The notes beneath the pieces were generated by a model. It ran no database searches and was not told the DNA's origin. It was given only the letters and a program-made list of their open reading frames with translations. A DNA stretch of 64,000 nt from Podarcis raffonei (taxonomy: Eukaryota; Chordata; Lepidosauria; Squamata; Lacertidae), in assembly GCF_027172205.1 (NCBI RefSeq), contig NC_070616.1:20636001-20700000 (forward strand), read 5' to 3'. This document shows, in pieces, positions 10,657 through 21,625 of this stretch. Position 1 is the stretch's first letter, and each line of letters opens with the position of its first letter. Both the position numbers and the translations under genes were made by a program.

Positions 10657-13600
10657 CTGATTGACTAGCAGGTGATGCTGCTTATCTGCTGGATCCACTC
10701 AACCAGTACTGAACTAGGGGGAGAAATAGTCTGACCTGGCTTAACGCAGTTTCCTATTAATCTGTCCGTACCTTTTTACAAGGCACCAGATTGGTACCTG
10801 CTTTTTCAGATCCAGATACTGTTTAGTCCATCATTGGTTGGTCCTTCAGCAGGAGCTGACTAATCCAATAGGCATAGGATTGCACTGTTAGGCAGCAATC
10901 CTACAATTGCTTCCTGGGAGCACAGTACCATTGAACTAAATGGGGTTTTCTTCTGAGTTGGCATGTGTAGAATAGCCCTGTGAATGTAGTAGAGCCGATG
11001 TTTTAAACCTTTGGCCCTCCAGATGTTGCCAAACTGCAGCCCCAGCAAGCATGGGCAGTGGGCAGGGGTGATGGGAGTTGCAGTTCAGCAAGAATTGGAG
11101 GGCCAGTGGTTCCCCCTATCTGTAGTACACAAAGCTTTTTTTAAAAAATGATGATGTGTTAATTTTACATCCTCAGTAAACATCTGAAAAGTTTTTGCAA
11201 CAGCTAAGAGTAGTTGAACTGAAACAATTTGATTAGGAAAAGCAAGTTCAATAAATTGTGCTTGGTGTGGTTTAAATGTATGCAAACAATTCAGAGTATT
11301 ACTTGAAAATTACTTTTATTGGAACGCTTGCAAACATTTCAAGAGTTGACAACAAAATAGCATACACGTCGCCTGTTACTTCAATTTTAAGAAATAAAGT
11401 GAAGGCACTGAAAACTGCTTAACATTTTTATTTTCATGTGCTGGAATAGTTGTGTGCATAAATCTTAGGGAGAAGACGTTTTAAAAAGCTAATTGCAGCT
11501 TTGAATTTAGATTTGACTAGTTGCTGTATCCAATTTGACTTGTATTGTAGTTATTCATCGCGCTACTAATTGATTTTTTATGAAACAACATGTTTCTAAA
11601 ACTGGTAAGCTTTGCATAAGAAAAATATTGCATTGGAAAGTTTTCTTTAAAAATTCCATGCCAGAAGATTTTGTCCCCATCACTGCTTGAGGGAGGGCTG
11701 TCATGACAATTCAGGTGTCTACTGCAGGCAAAAGCCCTAAACAACTTGAGAACCTATTGGCTTTTGGAACTGCTTTTTCCTTGTGGATCTTCCTGGGCCC
11801 TAAAATAATCTGCTGGTGCCCTCCTCATTTCTGAAGCACAGACAGTGGCAATAAGAGAGAGGGTCTTTTCAGGGTCTTTATTTATGGAACACTATTTGTA
11901 TAGACTCACCTGGCACCTAATGTTTTTTCAGCACCAAGGAAATAAATTCTTCCAGGACTTCTAAAACAACTTTTAGAGATTATTTTAGCATCTCAGATTT
12001 CAGCCTCTTTTTAATGTGAAGGTTATTAGTCTTAGGGTTTTGATCTCTATGTGATTGGGCCAGCGTTGATACTTATTTTTTCTTGTTGATTAGCTGCATC
12101 CATTTAAATTGTTAGCTTTTTTTTTGCTGGTGCTTTGATATACTTTACTGCAGGGCTGGGCTGACTTCAGGCTTCTACTTTGCTTTTTACTGGAACCCCT
12201 AGATCCACCAACCAGTGCTTGGCCAAAAAAACCTTGTGCTTAGAGCTAAAGAATTCTGACCTCAGTAATTTATTTTGGGTACCAGAAAATAACAGAGCTC
12301 ACCAGCTTCACACACAAAAATCTACCATTGGTTAGCTCAAGCTGCTTCTTTCTTTTTCTTCAGCAGCATAATTTATGGCAAGAAGGATTCGTTTTATTGC
12401 TTCTATTGGGAGCCATAAATCCTTGCTAATCTACTGCCAGTCACTCGGAGATCTACCAGTTGATGTAGGGCTACCTTCTGCCTTAATGTTCCTTTCCTAT
12501 TTTCTTGCACTTCACCTGGAGGCTTCTAAAATGAGGCCACAAATAGCCTTGCTTCACCAAGAATCTTTCACTTCTAGAGCTATATTACGATCGAGGAAAC
12601 CACCATGAATTCGTGTCACTTGTGAAGGACTTGGCCCGCCCCGGAGAATTCACCCAGTCACAGACCTTTGATTTTGAATTCACACACGTGGAGAAACCAT
12701 ACGAATCCTACACGGGGCAGAACGTGAAGCTGAGGTGAGCTCCATCTCCGCTCCTCCAGCCTTTCCCAGTTTTCTTTGCAGCAATGCCACTAAGATGCCA
12801 CTAAGAATTTGATCTCCTTCAACCTGGTGCCTGGCAGGTGTTTTGGAATACAGCTTCCCACAGCTTCACTGGCTGGGACTGGTGGGAGTTGGAATCCAGA
12901 ACATCTGGAGCTGTCAGATTGGGGAGATCAAGGCTTTGGTTGTCTGAAATAAAGTTACTGTGGTGGAATTAAAAATATGAATCTCTGTGGACAAAACAAA
13001 AAAAGAGAAATTTCTCAGTGCCTGGATTCAGAACACAGGACTTGCACATGAAGAGTCCCAGTAGCAGAGTCTTAAACTCACAAAAATAAACAGCAGTATA
13101 GCATAGGAATATAGGTTGTTAAACATTTTTTATCCCATTCAGCTGCACACAGCAGCTGACCTTTTTCTACCCATCTTACAATGAGCAAACCACACGCTGT
13201 TAAGTAAGTTTAAATGCTTTACTTACAGATTCAAGGTCTCAGTCCTGCATTGCTTCCCCAGATATTCTTCCTCACTGGTTACATCATGGAAAAGAGAACA
13301 GACAAAGGAGGGAATTTGACTTCCTTCCTTCCATGGTGAGGGGTCGTGGCAAAGGCTTTGCCAACCCCTTCCTCCCAAGGAGAAGGGGGTGATCTAGCCA
13401 AGCCTGGGAGGACTTACAGTATGATCTTAACTCATGATTGCTAGCTGTATTTGACTGCAGTCTCCCAAAGTTTGTATGTATTTTGGTATGTAGAACCAAA
13501 CCAATTTTTTTAAAAAAATTGTTTAGTCCACTGGAACCTCCAGCTATTTCCAAGTTGTCCCATTCATGTAAGGACTTCCCTTTGCATGACAGAACTGCAC

Positions 13601-16600
13601 CCACTCCACTGTGATTTTCTCCATAGGGTTGTGAGACTGATTAGTGTATAAACTGCTATGGGAGCCTTTTTGGCTGAAGGCGGTGTGTATGTGTGTGTGT
13701 GAAAATTGCCTTTTCTTTCTTTAAAGCAGTCATATCCCACCTTTCTATCCAAGGCCACTTATTGTCAGTAAGCTCAAACAACTGGAAAATCTGAATGCAG
13801 TTATAAAAAATCCTAGCATCCAAAACGAAAAGAAAGGTGCATTTAAGTATCTATTGCAGATGCTTAATAGACATGAACCCTCAGGCTGTTGAGAGACTTG
13901 CTACCACAATTGGGTCTTTCTTTTTTGCAGGTACTTCCTCCGGGCTACTGTGAGCCGCAGACTGAACGACGTGGTGAAGGAGATGGACATTGTTGTACAC
14001 ACACTTAGCACGTACCCAGAACTTAATTCCTCCATCAAGATGGAGGTGGGCATTGAAGATTGCCTGCATATTGAGTTTGAGTACAATAAATCCAAGTAAG
14101 TTGTTCCACAAAGGCTTCCTACTGAATGAGTTGGGTATTTGAGGTTTGTATATGGGGATGTAGCCAAGTGACTAGGAAGACGTCCCTTGGAGATTGTGAC
14201 TTCGTCCTTGTGCACTTCTTCTCCCATGGATGGTTGAGTGGCAGGCAATCCCTTAAAAGAGGTGTAGGGGAAAACCTTAGGCCCTCAGGAGGTTGCTGAG
14301 TGACCACTCCCATCAACCTTGGGCATGCTCGCTGGGCTCAGCAACATTGGGAGAGCCCAAGGACCCCCACACTCTCCTTAAAGAATGGCAATAGCTTGGT
14401 GGTAGTATCCATGCAGAAGGTCGCAGGTTCAATCCCTTGGATGTCTCGGTAGGCCTGAGAAACCTTGGAGAGCCATTGCCAATCAGTGTAGACCAGCTTT
14501 GGAGAACCAGTTGGTAAACCAGCAACATCTGGAGAGACAAGGGTTCCCCACATCTGTCCTTGACCTGGCTGGAACTTATGAGAGACAGGAGTCCAACAGG
14601 GCTGGATGATACCTGGTTTTCAACATTGCAATATGTCATCAGCTAAATAAGGACGGAGCTATGTAGAGACGGACAGTATGGCTGGGTGTTATCTAGTCTT
14701 CAACTTTGTGATATAGCGCCAGCTAAGCATTGCGATATAGTGATAAATCACAGTGTCTGAAATAAGGATGGCGCTGGTTTTCAACCTCATGATGTATCAC
14801 CAGCTAAACACCGTGATAGGCTTACTATTATATAACAATGTCTGAAATAAAGATGGAGCTATATAGAGGCATTGGCTGGCTTCACAGTTTTTCCCACATT
14901 GTGATTTTTTGCATAGCACACAAACACACATCTTGAGTCCCAGTATATTTCCAGGTCAAAACTTATGAAACCAATAGCACAGGTACCCCCAAACTCAGCC
15001 CTCCAGATGTTTTGGGATTACAGTTCCCACCATTCCTGACCACTGGTGCTGTTAGTTAGGGATGATGGGAGTTGTCCCAAAACATCTGGAGGGCCGAGTT
15101 TTGGGATGCCTGCAATAGCATAATACGGACTTGAAACCAGTTTTGGACGATATATCACCTGGCCCTAGAGTCCCAACATCTGGGGGGACCTATCATTCTA
15201 TTTTGTTGTTTAAAGGTCATTATCAATTTGTTAATGCTTGTTTTGACCCACTTTGATCTGAAGAAGCTGGGTAGATTTTAAAAATAAAATTAAATAAGCA
15301 ACATGCAAGCAAACAACTCTGAAAAGAGAGATTCTCTGGTCTGTTGAGTCTATTTTCTTTGTTGATTTCCGGCTCTCCCCAGGTACCATTTAAAAGACGT
15401 GATCGTTGGGAAAATCTACTTCCTCCTAGTGCGGATCAAGATCAAGCACATGGAGATCGACATCATCAAGAGGGAGACCACGGGGACCGGCCCTAATGTT
15501 TACCATGAAAACGATACAATAGCTAAATATGAGATCATGGATGGGGCACCTGTCAGAGGTAAGGAGGGATTCCTTGGAAGGATGCCCCAAGGCAGCCATC
15601 CCCCCCCCCCCAACCTGGTGGCTTCTGGATATTTTGGACTGCAGCTCCCAGCCAGCATAGCCAATGGTGAGGAATGACGGCAGATGTAGTCCCAGCAGCA
15701 TTTGTTAGTGCATCATCCCTGTACTAAAGGGATGGCGGTTTCAGGTGGTTAACCTGGCATCTCATGCTAAAAAAGGCATGAGTTGTACCACCGAGCTGCA
15801 GCCCCTCTCCACAACACTCTTTTAAATTCCCCTTCCTCCACCACTTTTTTTGCACATTTATTTACTTAAAGCATCTCAAGAAAGCAAAAATGCAGCATTA
15901 AAACAGTGCTATAAGAGCATATCAAAACGGGGATTTGGGGAATTTGTACAGATCGAAACAAGGGTAGCGGCCCCTCCATTTCACACTTTGGCCTTGGTAG
16001 CTGAACGAGGACAGGAACTCTGGTCTCCTTGCTCCGAACCCAACACCAGGCGTGGCTTCCAGATGTTCCTGGATACAGTTCCTGTCGTCGCTCACCATTG
16101 GCCCTGCTGGCTGGGGCTGATGGGCGTTGTAGTCCAGCAATGCCTCAAAGGCTGCAGGTGCTGTATTCTTGCCCAGTGCACCTATTTGTTGCACCATTGC
16201 TCTTTCTCCAGTGGAAACGTGAAAACAAAACCAGTGGGAAGTTCTGTTATAAGTGTGTTCCAGCTTGGAAAATTGGTTTTGCTTTTTTTGGCCTCCTTTG
16301 CAGGGGAGTCCATCCCCATCAGGCTCTTCCTCGCTGGCTACGAACTGACGCCGACCATGAGGGACATCAATAAGAAGTTCTCGGTGCGCTACTATCTCAA
16401 CCTCGTGCTGATTGATGAGGAGGAGCGGCGCTATTTTAAACAGCAGGTGAGGTGGCGTGGGGCCCTAACAGCTGCCTGAGGACCCAAGCGGGCAGGCCTG
16501 CTATGGGAAGTTCGATGCAGACAGTGGGGCTGTTGTCTCCCCTTTGCTGCATAGTTAGGATATGCGGAACCGGTAACTCTCCAGATGTTTCCGGATTGCA

Positions 16601-19184
16601 ATTTATCAATCCCTGACCTTTGGCTATGCTGGTGGGGGCTGATGGGAGTTCATGAATTCTCCAGCCCCGGTTTAGGCCAAGAACTGAGTGTGTGTCTCTC
16701 TCACACACACCTACAGTGACACCTTTTGTGATACTGTTGCCTGGATCCTGAGGGTGTTGTGTGCACAGGCAGCTCCCATTTTAGGCACATCCAATACCGT
16801 GGTACCTCAGGTTACAGACACTTCGGGTTAAAAATGCTTCAGGTTACAGACTCCGCTAGTCCAGAAATAGTACCTCAGGTTAAGAACTTTGCTTCAGGAT
16901 GAGAACAGAAATCATGCAGCGGCAGCAGGAGGCTCCATTAGCTAAAGTGGTACCTCGGGTTAAGAACAGTTTCAGGTTAAGAACGGACCTCCAGAACAAA
17001 TTAAGTTCTTAACCAGAGGTACCACTATATGTGTGCGATTGCGCACATGTGCCTCATGGTAAAGTAACCTGAAAATGTCACCAAAAGGGACGGAATGAGG
17101 TGTTATGCAGGCTTTTTTGATGGTGTTTAAAATATGCACGGTTTCACTTATACATGCGGAGCCATTGTCTGTATTTCAGGGGGAAACGGACACATGCATG
17201 TGAACGACTTTGACAAGGAAGGGATGTAGCTCAGCGGCAGACTGTGTACTTGGTGTGTGGAAGGTCCCAGGTTCAATCCCCAGCCTCTCCAGTAGGGCTG
17301 GGAATGCCCCCTGCTTGTACTCCTGGAGAGTTGCTACCTGTCACCAGGGACAATACTCAGGCCCCATCTGCACTATGCAGTTAAAACGATATCATACCTC
17401 TTTAGATTTTCGTGGTTGCTCTCCTCCCCACTTGCCAGAATCCTCAGAACTGTAGTTTAGGGTGCTGAGTTGTTAGGAGACCCCTCTCCCCATCCCTGAG
17501 CTACAATTCTCTCTTTTTTTTTTTTATAAAATTTTTATTGGCTTTTCAACATATATTATAAGACATTACAAACAACAAACACAAACATGTATAATTTCAT
17601 GAATTTTTTCATGTACCCAATTTCAACGACTTCCCCATGCCTCCCTTTTCTGCATCCCTATTTTAAACTTTTTCAGCAACCCCTGATCTGAATTACTTAT
17701 AAATTCCTTTCTGTAACCCTTTTCTTTCCTCTTGTCCAATCATTTATCTCTGCAAATCTGCTATGCTTTACCCATGACATTTTAACACTCACTAATTTTA
17801 CAACAATTTTTAAGATAAAATTTAAATTTCTTCCAATCTTCTTCCACCGTCTCTTTCCCTTGGTCACGGATTCTGCCCGTCATCTCTGCCAGTCCCATGT
17901 AGTCAATCACCTTCGTCTGCCACTCTTCCAGCGTGGGTAGTTCTTGTGTCTTCCAATACTTTGCTAGTAGAACTCTTGCTGCTGTTGTAGCATACATAAA
18001 AAACGTCCTATCTTTCTTTGACACCAATTGGCCTACCATGCCCAGGAGAAAAGCCTCTGGTTTCTTATGAAAGGTACACTTAAGCACCTTCTTAATTTCA
18101 TTATAAATCATTTCCCAGAAGGCCTTAATCCTTGGGCACGTCCACCAAAGGTGATAGAAAGTACCTTCAGTTTCATTACATTTCCAGCATTTGTTATTGG
18201 GCAAATGATAAATTTTTGCAAGCTTGACTGGGGTCATGTACCACCTATAAATCATTTTCATAATATTCCTGAGCTACAATTCTCAAGAGTGGTTTCACTT
18301 TATTATTAAATTTATTTATATCCTGCCTTTTCCCCGGACTGGGTGGGGGGGGGGCACTCCAGGCAGCTTACAAAGATTAAAACCCCCCAGATAAAATACA
18401 GAAGGCTGAAAACATATACAGTGGTACCTCGGGTTAAGTACTTAATTCATTCTGGAGGCCCGTAGTTAACCTGAAACTGTTCTTAACCTGAAGCACCACT
18501 TTAGCTAATGGGGCCTCCTGCTGCTGCTGCGCCGCCGGAGCACGATTTCTGTTCTCATCCTGAAGCAAAGTTCTTAACCTGAAGCACTATTTCTGGGTTA
18601 GTGAAGTCTGTAACCTGAAGCGTATGTAACCAGAGATACCACTGTAGCATGTAATAGCTAAAAAGTAATTAAACTATAATAAAATAAAAACAGATCTATT
18701 AAAGTACAGATAGGAAAAACAGCACAGCACTATTTGAAAGTCCTTTCCTTAACAAAACAGCTCCCAAAAGCCTGTCCGAATTAAACAAGTGTCCAACTGC
18801 CAGCAGAAGGACAAGAAGTAGGGAGCCAGTCTGGCCTCTCTAGGAAGGGAATTCAATCCCTCTTCCCAGGGGACTCTGGGAATTCTCGTTCTCTGGGAAG
18901 AAGAGGGGTCTTCTAACAACTCTTGGCACCCGTAACAAACTGCAGTTCTAGACGGAACTTTTGGTCTGATGCGTGGCACATACCGGGGGTACCAACTGAT
19001 TAATAATACAATCCCATCTCTCCTTTTGCGGGAGCAGGAGGTGGTGTTATGGCGCAAAGGCGACATTGTGAGAAAGAGCATGTCCCACCAAGCTGCCATT
19101 GCCTCTCAGCGGTTCGAAGGCACGTCTTCCCAGACAGAGAGCAGAACGCCCAGCCAGCCTTCAGAGAACAACGGCCGGCAGTGA
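5977..19184 (+). CDS. VPS26B: VPS26B, retromer cargo-recognition subunit (complete)
   Basis: Six coding exons: 5977..6199, 12578..12734, 13931..14095, 15383..15558, 16304..16446 and 19038..19184. Joined length is 1011 bases, 336 codons plus TGA, the same length as human VPS26B. All junctions are GT-AG and the phases agree. The protein starts MSFFGFGQSADLELVL. It keeps long stretches of the human sequence such as FDFEFTHVEKPYESYTGQ, VVKEMDIVVHTLSTYPELNS and RRYFKQQEVVLWRKGD. The C-terminus ends TPSQPSENNGRQ, matching the VPS26B-type tail and not VPS26A. VPS26 has an arrestin-like fold and works with VPS35 and VPS29 on endosomes to recycle cargo. The start ATG has G at -3. Codons look intact, so the gene is presumed functional. 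Confidence 0.97.
6275..6591. mobile_element. Palindromic MITE with GGCCACATTC ends
   Basis: Ends GGCCACATTCACACCATACA and, reversed, GGCCACATTCTGACCATATA, with inverted GGGAACTGTAGTTTA / AAACTACAGCTCCCAGC arms. The target duplication is unclear, so the superfamily is not assigned. Confidence 0.7.
8650..8935 (+). mobile_element. CR1/L2-type LINE 3' end
   Basis: Typical tail: GATGACTTTGAAAGAGGATT..., CAGGATGGCTGTGTTCTGCC..., TGATGCTGGACTAGA...GATTCAGCAGG. Similar tails occur at about 6690-6840, 7490-7600, 26105-26190, 55960-56170 and 60890-61110. Confidence 0.6.
10618..10653. repeat. (GA)n microsatellite
   Basis: About 17 GA units inside a SINE copy. Confidence 0.9.
12578..12734 (+). CDS. VPS26B: VPS26B exon 2
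   Basis: 157 bases, acceptor CTTCTAG, donor AG|GTGAGC. It encodes LYYDRGNHHEFVSLVKDLAR and the FDFEFTHVEKPYESYTGQ segment. Confidence 0.96.
12735..13930 (+). other. VPS26B: VPS26B intron 2
   Basis: About 1.2 kb. A hairpin-MITE remnant is visible near 12830-12930; the rest looks unique. Confidence 0.75.
13931..14095 (+). CDS. VPS26B: VPS26B exon 3
   Basis: 165 bases, acceptor TTTTTTGCAG, donor CCAA|GTAAGT. It encodes YFLRATVSRRLNDVVKEMD through HIEFEYNKS. Confidence 0.96.
14597..15167. mobile_element. Non-autonomous hAT element
   Basis: Ends CAGGGCTGGATGATACCTGG and, reversed, TAGGGCCAGGTGATATATCG. Near-identical flanks GAGTCCAA (14589-14596) and GAGTCCCA (15168-15175). The interior has degenerate repeats of GTTTTCAAC and AAATAA-type units. 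Confidence 0.75.
14980..15112. mobile_element. hAT hairpin MITE, 133 bp, nested
   Basis: Ends CAGGTACCCC and GGGATGCCTG, with a GCCCTCCAGATGTTTTGGG arm. The exact 8-bp duplication CAATAGCA lies at 14972-14979 and 15113-15120. It lies inside the hAT element 14597-15167. Confidence 0.9.
15383..15558 (+). CDS. VPS26B: VPS26B exon 4
   Basis: 176 bases, acceptor CTCCCCAG, donor AGAG|GTAAGG. It encodes YHLKDVIVGKIYFLLVRIKI through YEIMDGAPVR. Confidence 0.97.
15559..16303 (+). other. VPS26B: VPS26B intron 4
   Basis: About 0.75 kb with two hairpin-MITE remnants (about 15610-15710 and 16050-16160). ORFs running through it join intron and exon and are not genes. Confidence 0.75.
16304..16446 (+). 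CDS. VPS26B: VPS26B exon 5
   Basis: 143 bases, acceptor CTTTGCAG, donor CAGCAG|GTGAGG. It encodes GESIPIRLFLAGYELTPTMR through EEERRYFKQQ. Confidence 0.97.
16797..17027. mobile_element. Mariner/Tigger-like MITE (plus orientation)
   Basis: Ends CCGTGGTACCTCAGGTTA and, reversed, TAGTGGTACCTCTGGTT, flanked by TA. The internal GTTAAGAAC motifs match the copies at 18419-18644 and 56352-56577. Confidence 0.8.
17512..18267 (-). mobile_element. 5'-truncated L1, 3' end of ORF2
   Basis: Begins with a poly-T run (poly-A on the minus strand) and ends in ORF2. A 17-bp duplication (CCTGAGCTACAATTCTC) flanks it at 17495-17511 and 18268-18284. The minus frame 18261..17782 encodes the ORF2 C-terminus: MKMIYRWYMTPVKLAKIYHL, a CWKC...H...C zinc-type motif, and an intact end. 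Recent copy. Confidence 0.92.
18419..18644. mobile_element. Mariner/Tigger-like MITE (reverse orientation)
   Basis: Ends CAGTGGTACCTCGGGTTA and TACCACTG, flanked by TA on both sides. Confidence 0.85.
19038..19184 (+). CDS. VPS26B: VPS26B exon 6 and stop
   Basis: 147 bases, acceptor GGGAGCAG, ending in TGA at 19182-19184. It encodes EVVLWRKGDIVRKSMSHQAA and the VPS26B-specific tail. The pyrimidine tract before this acceptor is short, but the join is required by conserved sequence. Confidence 0.96.
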   Translation, partial: EVVLWRKGDIVRKSMSHQAAIASQRFEGTSSQTESRTPSQPSENNGRQ

Positions 19185-21625
19185 GGCGGTTGTGGGATGA
19201 GGAGTTCCAAAGCGCTTCCGTGGTCAAGGCTTGAAGATGTCGATGAGGAAGGAGAACGCAGAACGGATCTTTCACCAGAGACTTGCGAACACAAATTATC
19301 TTGTCAGGTTGTGTGTGTGTGTTTTCTTCATTTTTCTTTGTTCCTTTCCCCCTGAGGACTCGCAACTTAACGGAATGGGGAGGGAGCCAACGGACGTGAC
19401 AGCGACAAGGTTTGCCTCCCTCTACATTCAAATATTCCTTGGGGATAGGGCGGGGAGCTGGGTCAGTGGCTTTAGAAGGCATGATGAAGGGAAGGGCGGC
19501 TGGTGAAAAGTGTGTCTGTGTTCTCACATGATGCTAAAAGCATCCCCCCCCCTCAAAAAATGTAAAGACACCCCCATCGGTTTTACTGTACATTTGGGTT
19601 TTTAATTTTTTTTTAAGAGCGCTCCATTTACTCTTCCTCAGTGGCATTATTCATATGTGTACATAATTAGCACCAGAGAGGCTCATTTAGCATTCAAGTG
19701 TAAAAATAATAATAATTTCCCCAGCATTTCTTAAACTCCTAAAAGCTGATGGGACACTTCTTTCCCAAATAAAAATCTGGGAGTCTCGCTTCATTCTTAC
19801 ACCCAAAACGGTTTTACTTTTTAAGGTAAATGTTATGTCCCTGGGTGAGTCTGTGTTCTGAGCACAGCTCCTGCTTAGAAGGAAGCAGGTGCACCACAGC
19901 ATCTCTTGCAGACACACACAGCAGACAGCCTCTGAAGGCAGGCATAGGAAGATCTGCACTGGCTGTGATTTGAATGACTGACTGGAGAGGTGTGTCTGGT
20001 AAATCGCAGAGAGGTGACAGGGAGCCTCTTTGGCTAGGTTGGTGCAGTGGGCTCCTGGTAGCATGGCCCTCCAATGTCATTAGATTCCAACTCCTTATCA
20101 GCCCAAGGCAGTATCTATTAGGGGCAGGGTTGATGGACATTGTGGTCCAGTAACATTTGGAGGGCCACAGGTTCCCCACCCTTCGTTAATTTAATTAACT
20201 TGCTGATTGTGGCATGGGAATTGTTTTTTACCCCCTGTCTTTTGAGTTTCTTTTGTCGAACTGGAAAAACAACACTACTGTTTTCACTAAGCCAGTTGTG
20301 TGCAGTTGAGACGTCCTTCGTTGAAAACTGGAGCGCGAGGAGGAAAGCTGCACTGTGGGGGCCTTTAAAAAAAAAGGCATAGTGAGGGAGGGAAGCTCAC
20401 ACACCCCGTTTCTGTTGTAGCCCACTTTAAAATATACCCTCCCCAATAGCATTCTCCTATTTCCCAAGCTGTCTGCATGCACTCTGTTGCTATTCCAAAA
20501 GTTGGATCAGCACAGCTCATTCCCAAACTGTGTTCCGTGAGGGAAAAACCCCCAAGGACCTGGTACCTTCTGTATGTACATTCCTTGATCGCTGAGGTGA
20601 TCCACGCTCTTTCACATCCTAAAAGCGAACCTTCGGGGAGGTGGAATGGCAAGCTGTGTCTAAAAGTGCGTCCCTTAGGATTAGATATTTGGAAAGCACT
20701 GATGAATTGGGCTGCTTTTCCCTAAGTGTGCTGGGGGCACCTGCTCTTGGACATATTTCCCCACATCCTATAAAAGACCACACACACCCTGCAGCCAAAG
20801 CTTCATCTCCCCGGATCCCCCCACCCCCCCTGGAAAAGCCTGATATAAGCTTAAAGTTAATTGAACACTAAAAATGTACAGAGTTAAATAGATGTGTCTT
20901 GTTCTGTAAGCATGAATTGGTTTTATTCGTCTTCACCATTGAGATTGACTAAGGAGAACAAACACAGTCACTTTCTTCCCTCCAAGCCCATTTTGTGATA
21001 AATATGCACTTTCTTCTGTAGAGGTGGGCGTAAGACTGAATGTCACCTCAAAATATTCAGAAATTCGTTGGTTGAGTTGCTCTCCCTCTAATACAAACCA
21101 TTTACCCGTAATTTAATAGCATAAATATTTCTCTGATTTGCCTTCTGACTTCAGCACTTTTAGGAATGTTTCTTTTAAGCTTCTCCCCTCTTTATTTTCC
21201 TCCCGTGAATCAATGAGAACTAGAAACTTGAGCACCACAGCTGCTCCCTCCACAAAAATAAAACCTACTTGCAGTTCTAACAGATTCCTGGGACCAAGCA
21301 AATGTTTTGTATTTAAGACACCCACACCTTCATTCCGTTTCTTAATCAGTGGGATATATCTATGCAGAGATTCTACCAGATCGCTGTAAAAGCACCAGAG
21401 GACATGACAATTGTCAGCTTTTATTTTAGGAAAGAGACACGTGGGCAGCTCGTGTGCATGTGATGGCTAAAAATGTGTAGGCTATGCCTGATGAAATTTC
21501 AGAAGGCAGAGGGGCTACTTGAATAAAATTTCTGGTGGCCTGCATGTGTTTTTCCCTGTATCGAAGTGATTAAAGTGCATTTTTTTTACAGCTTGTAGAA
21601 TAAATTGCACAGAATTGTCTTAAAT
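19185..21625 (+). other. VPS26B: Probable VPS26B 3' UTR
   Basis: Repeat-poor stretch after the stop codon. AATAAA hexamers occur near 19766, 21257, 21522 and 21599; the last two are plausible ends of a long 3' UTR of about 2.3-2.4 kb. A degenerate hairpin MITE lies within it (about 20050-20180). The true poly(A) site cannot be chosen from sequence alone. Confidence 0.45.

Larger units (their letters stand above)
6200..12577 (+). other. VPS26B: VPS26B intron 1
   Basis: 6.4-kb intron with no supported gene. It holds a palindromic MITE (6275-6591), CR1/L2-type LINE tails near 6690-6840, 7490-7600 and 8650-8935, a minus-strand tRNA-derived SINE (about 8358-8544), hairpin MITE remnants (about 8035-8150 and 10990-11120), a plus-strand SINE containing a (GA)n run (10541-10745), and otherwise unique-looking AT-rich DNA from 11.1 to 12.5 kb. 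Confidence 0.8.
14096..15382 (+). other. VPS26B: VPS26B intron 3
   Basis: About 1.3 kb, largely a tRNA-derived SINE (about 14370-14480) and a hAT element at 14597-15167 that contains a second hAT MITE at 14980-15112. Confidence 0.8.
16447..19037 (+). other. VPS26B: VPS26B intron 5
   Basis: 2.6 kb, almost entirely repeats: two mariner-like MITEs in opposite orientation (16797-17027 and 18419-18644), a SINE (17217-17375) and a palindromic MITE split by a minus-strand L1 (17512-18267). Confidence 0.8.

Noticed and set aside
15850-16479. 209-codon plus ORF ending in VPS26B sequence
   Set aside because: Intron 4 read-through into exon 5; the acceptor at 16303 and conserved GESIPIRLF mark the true exon start.
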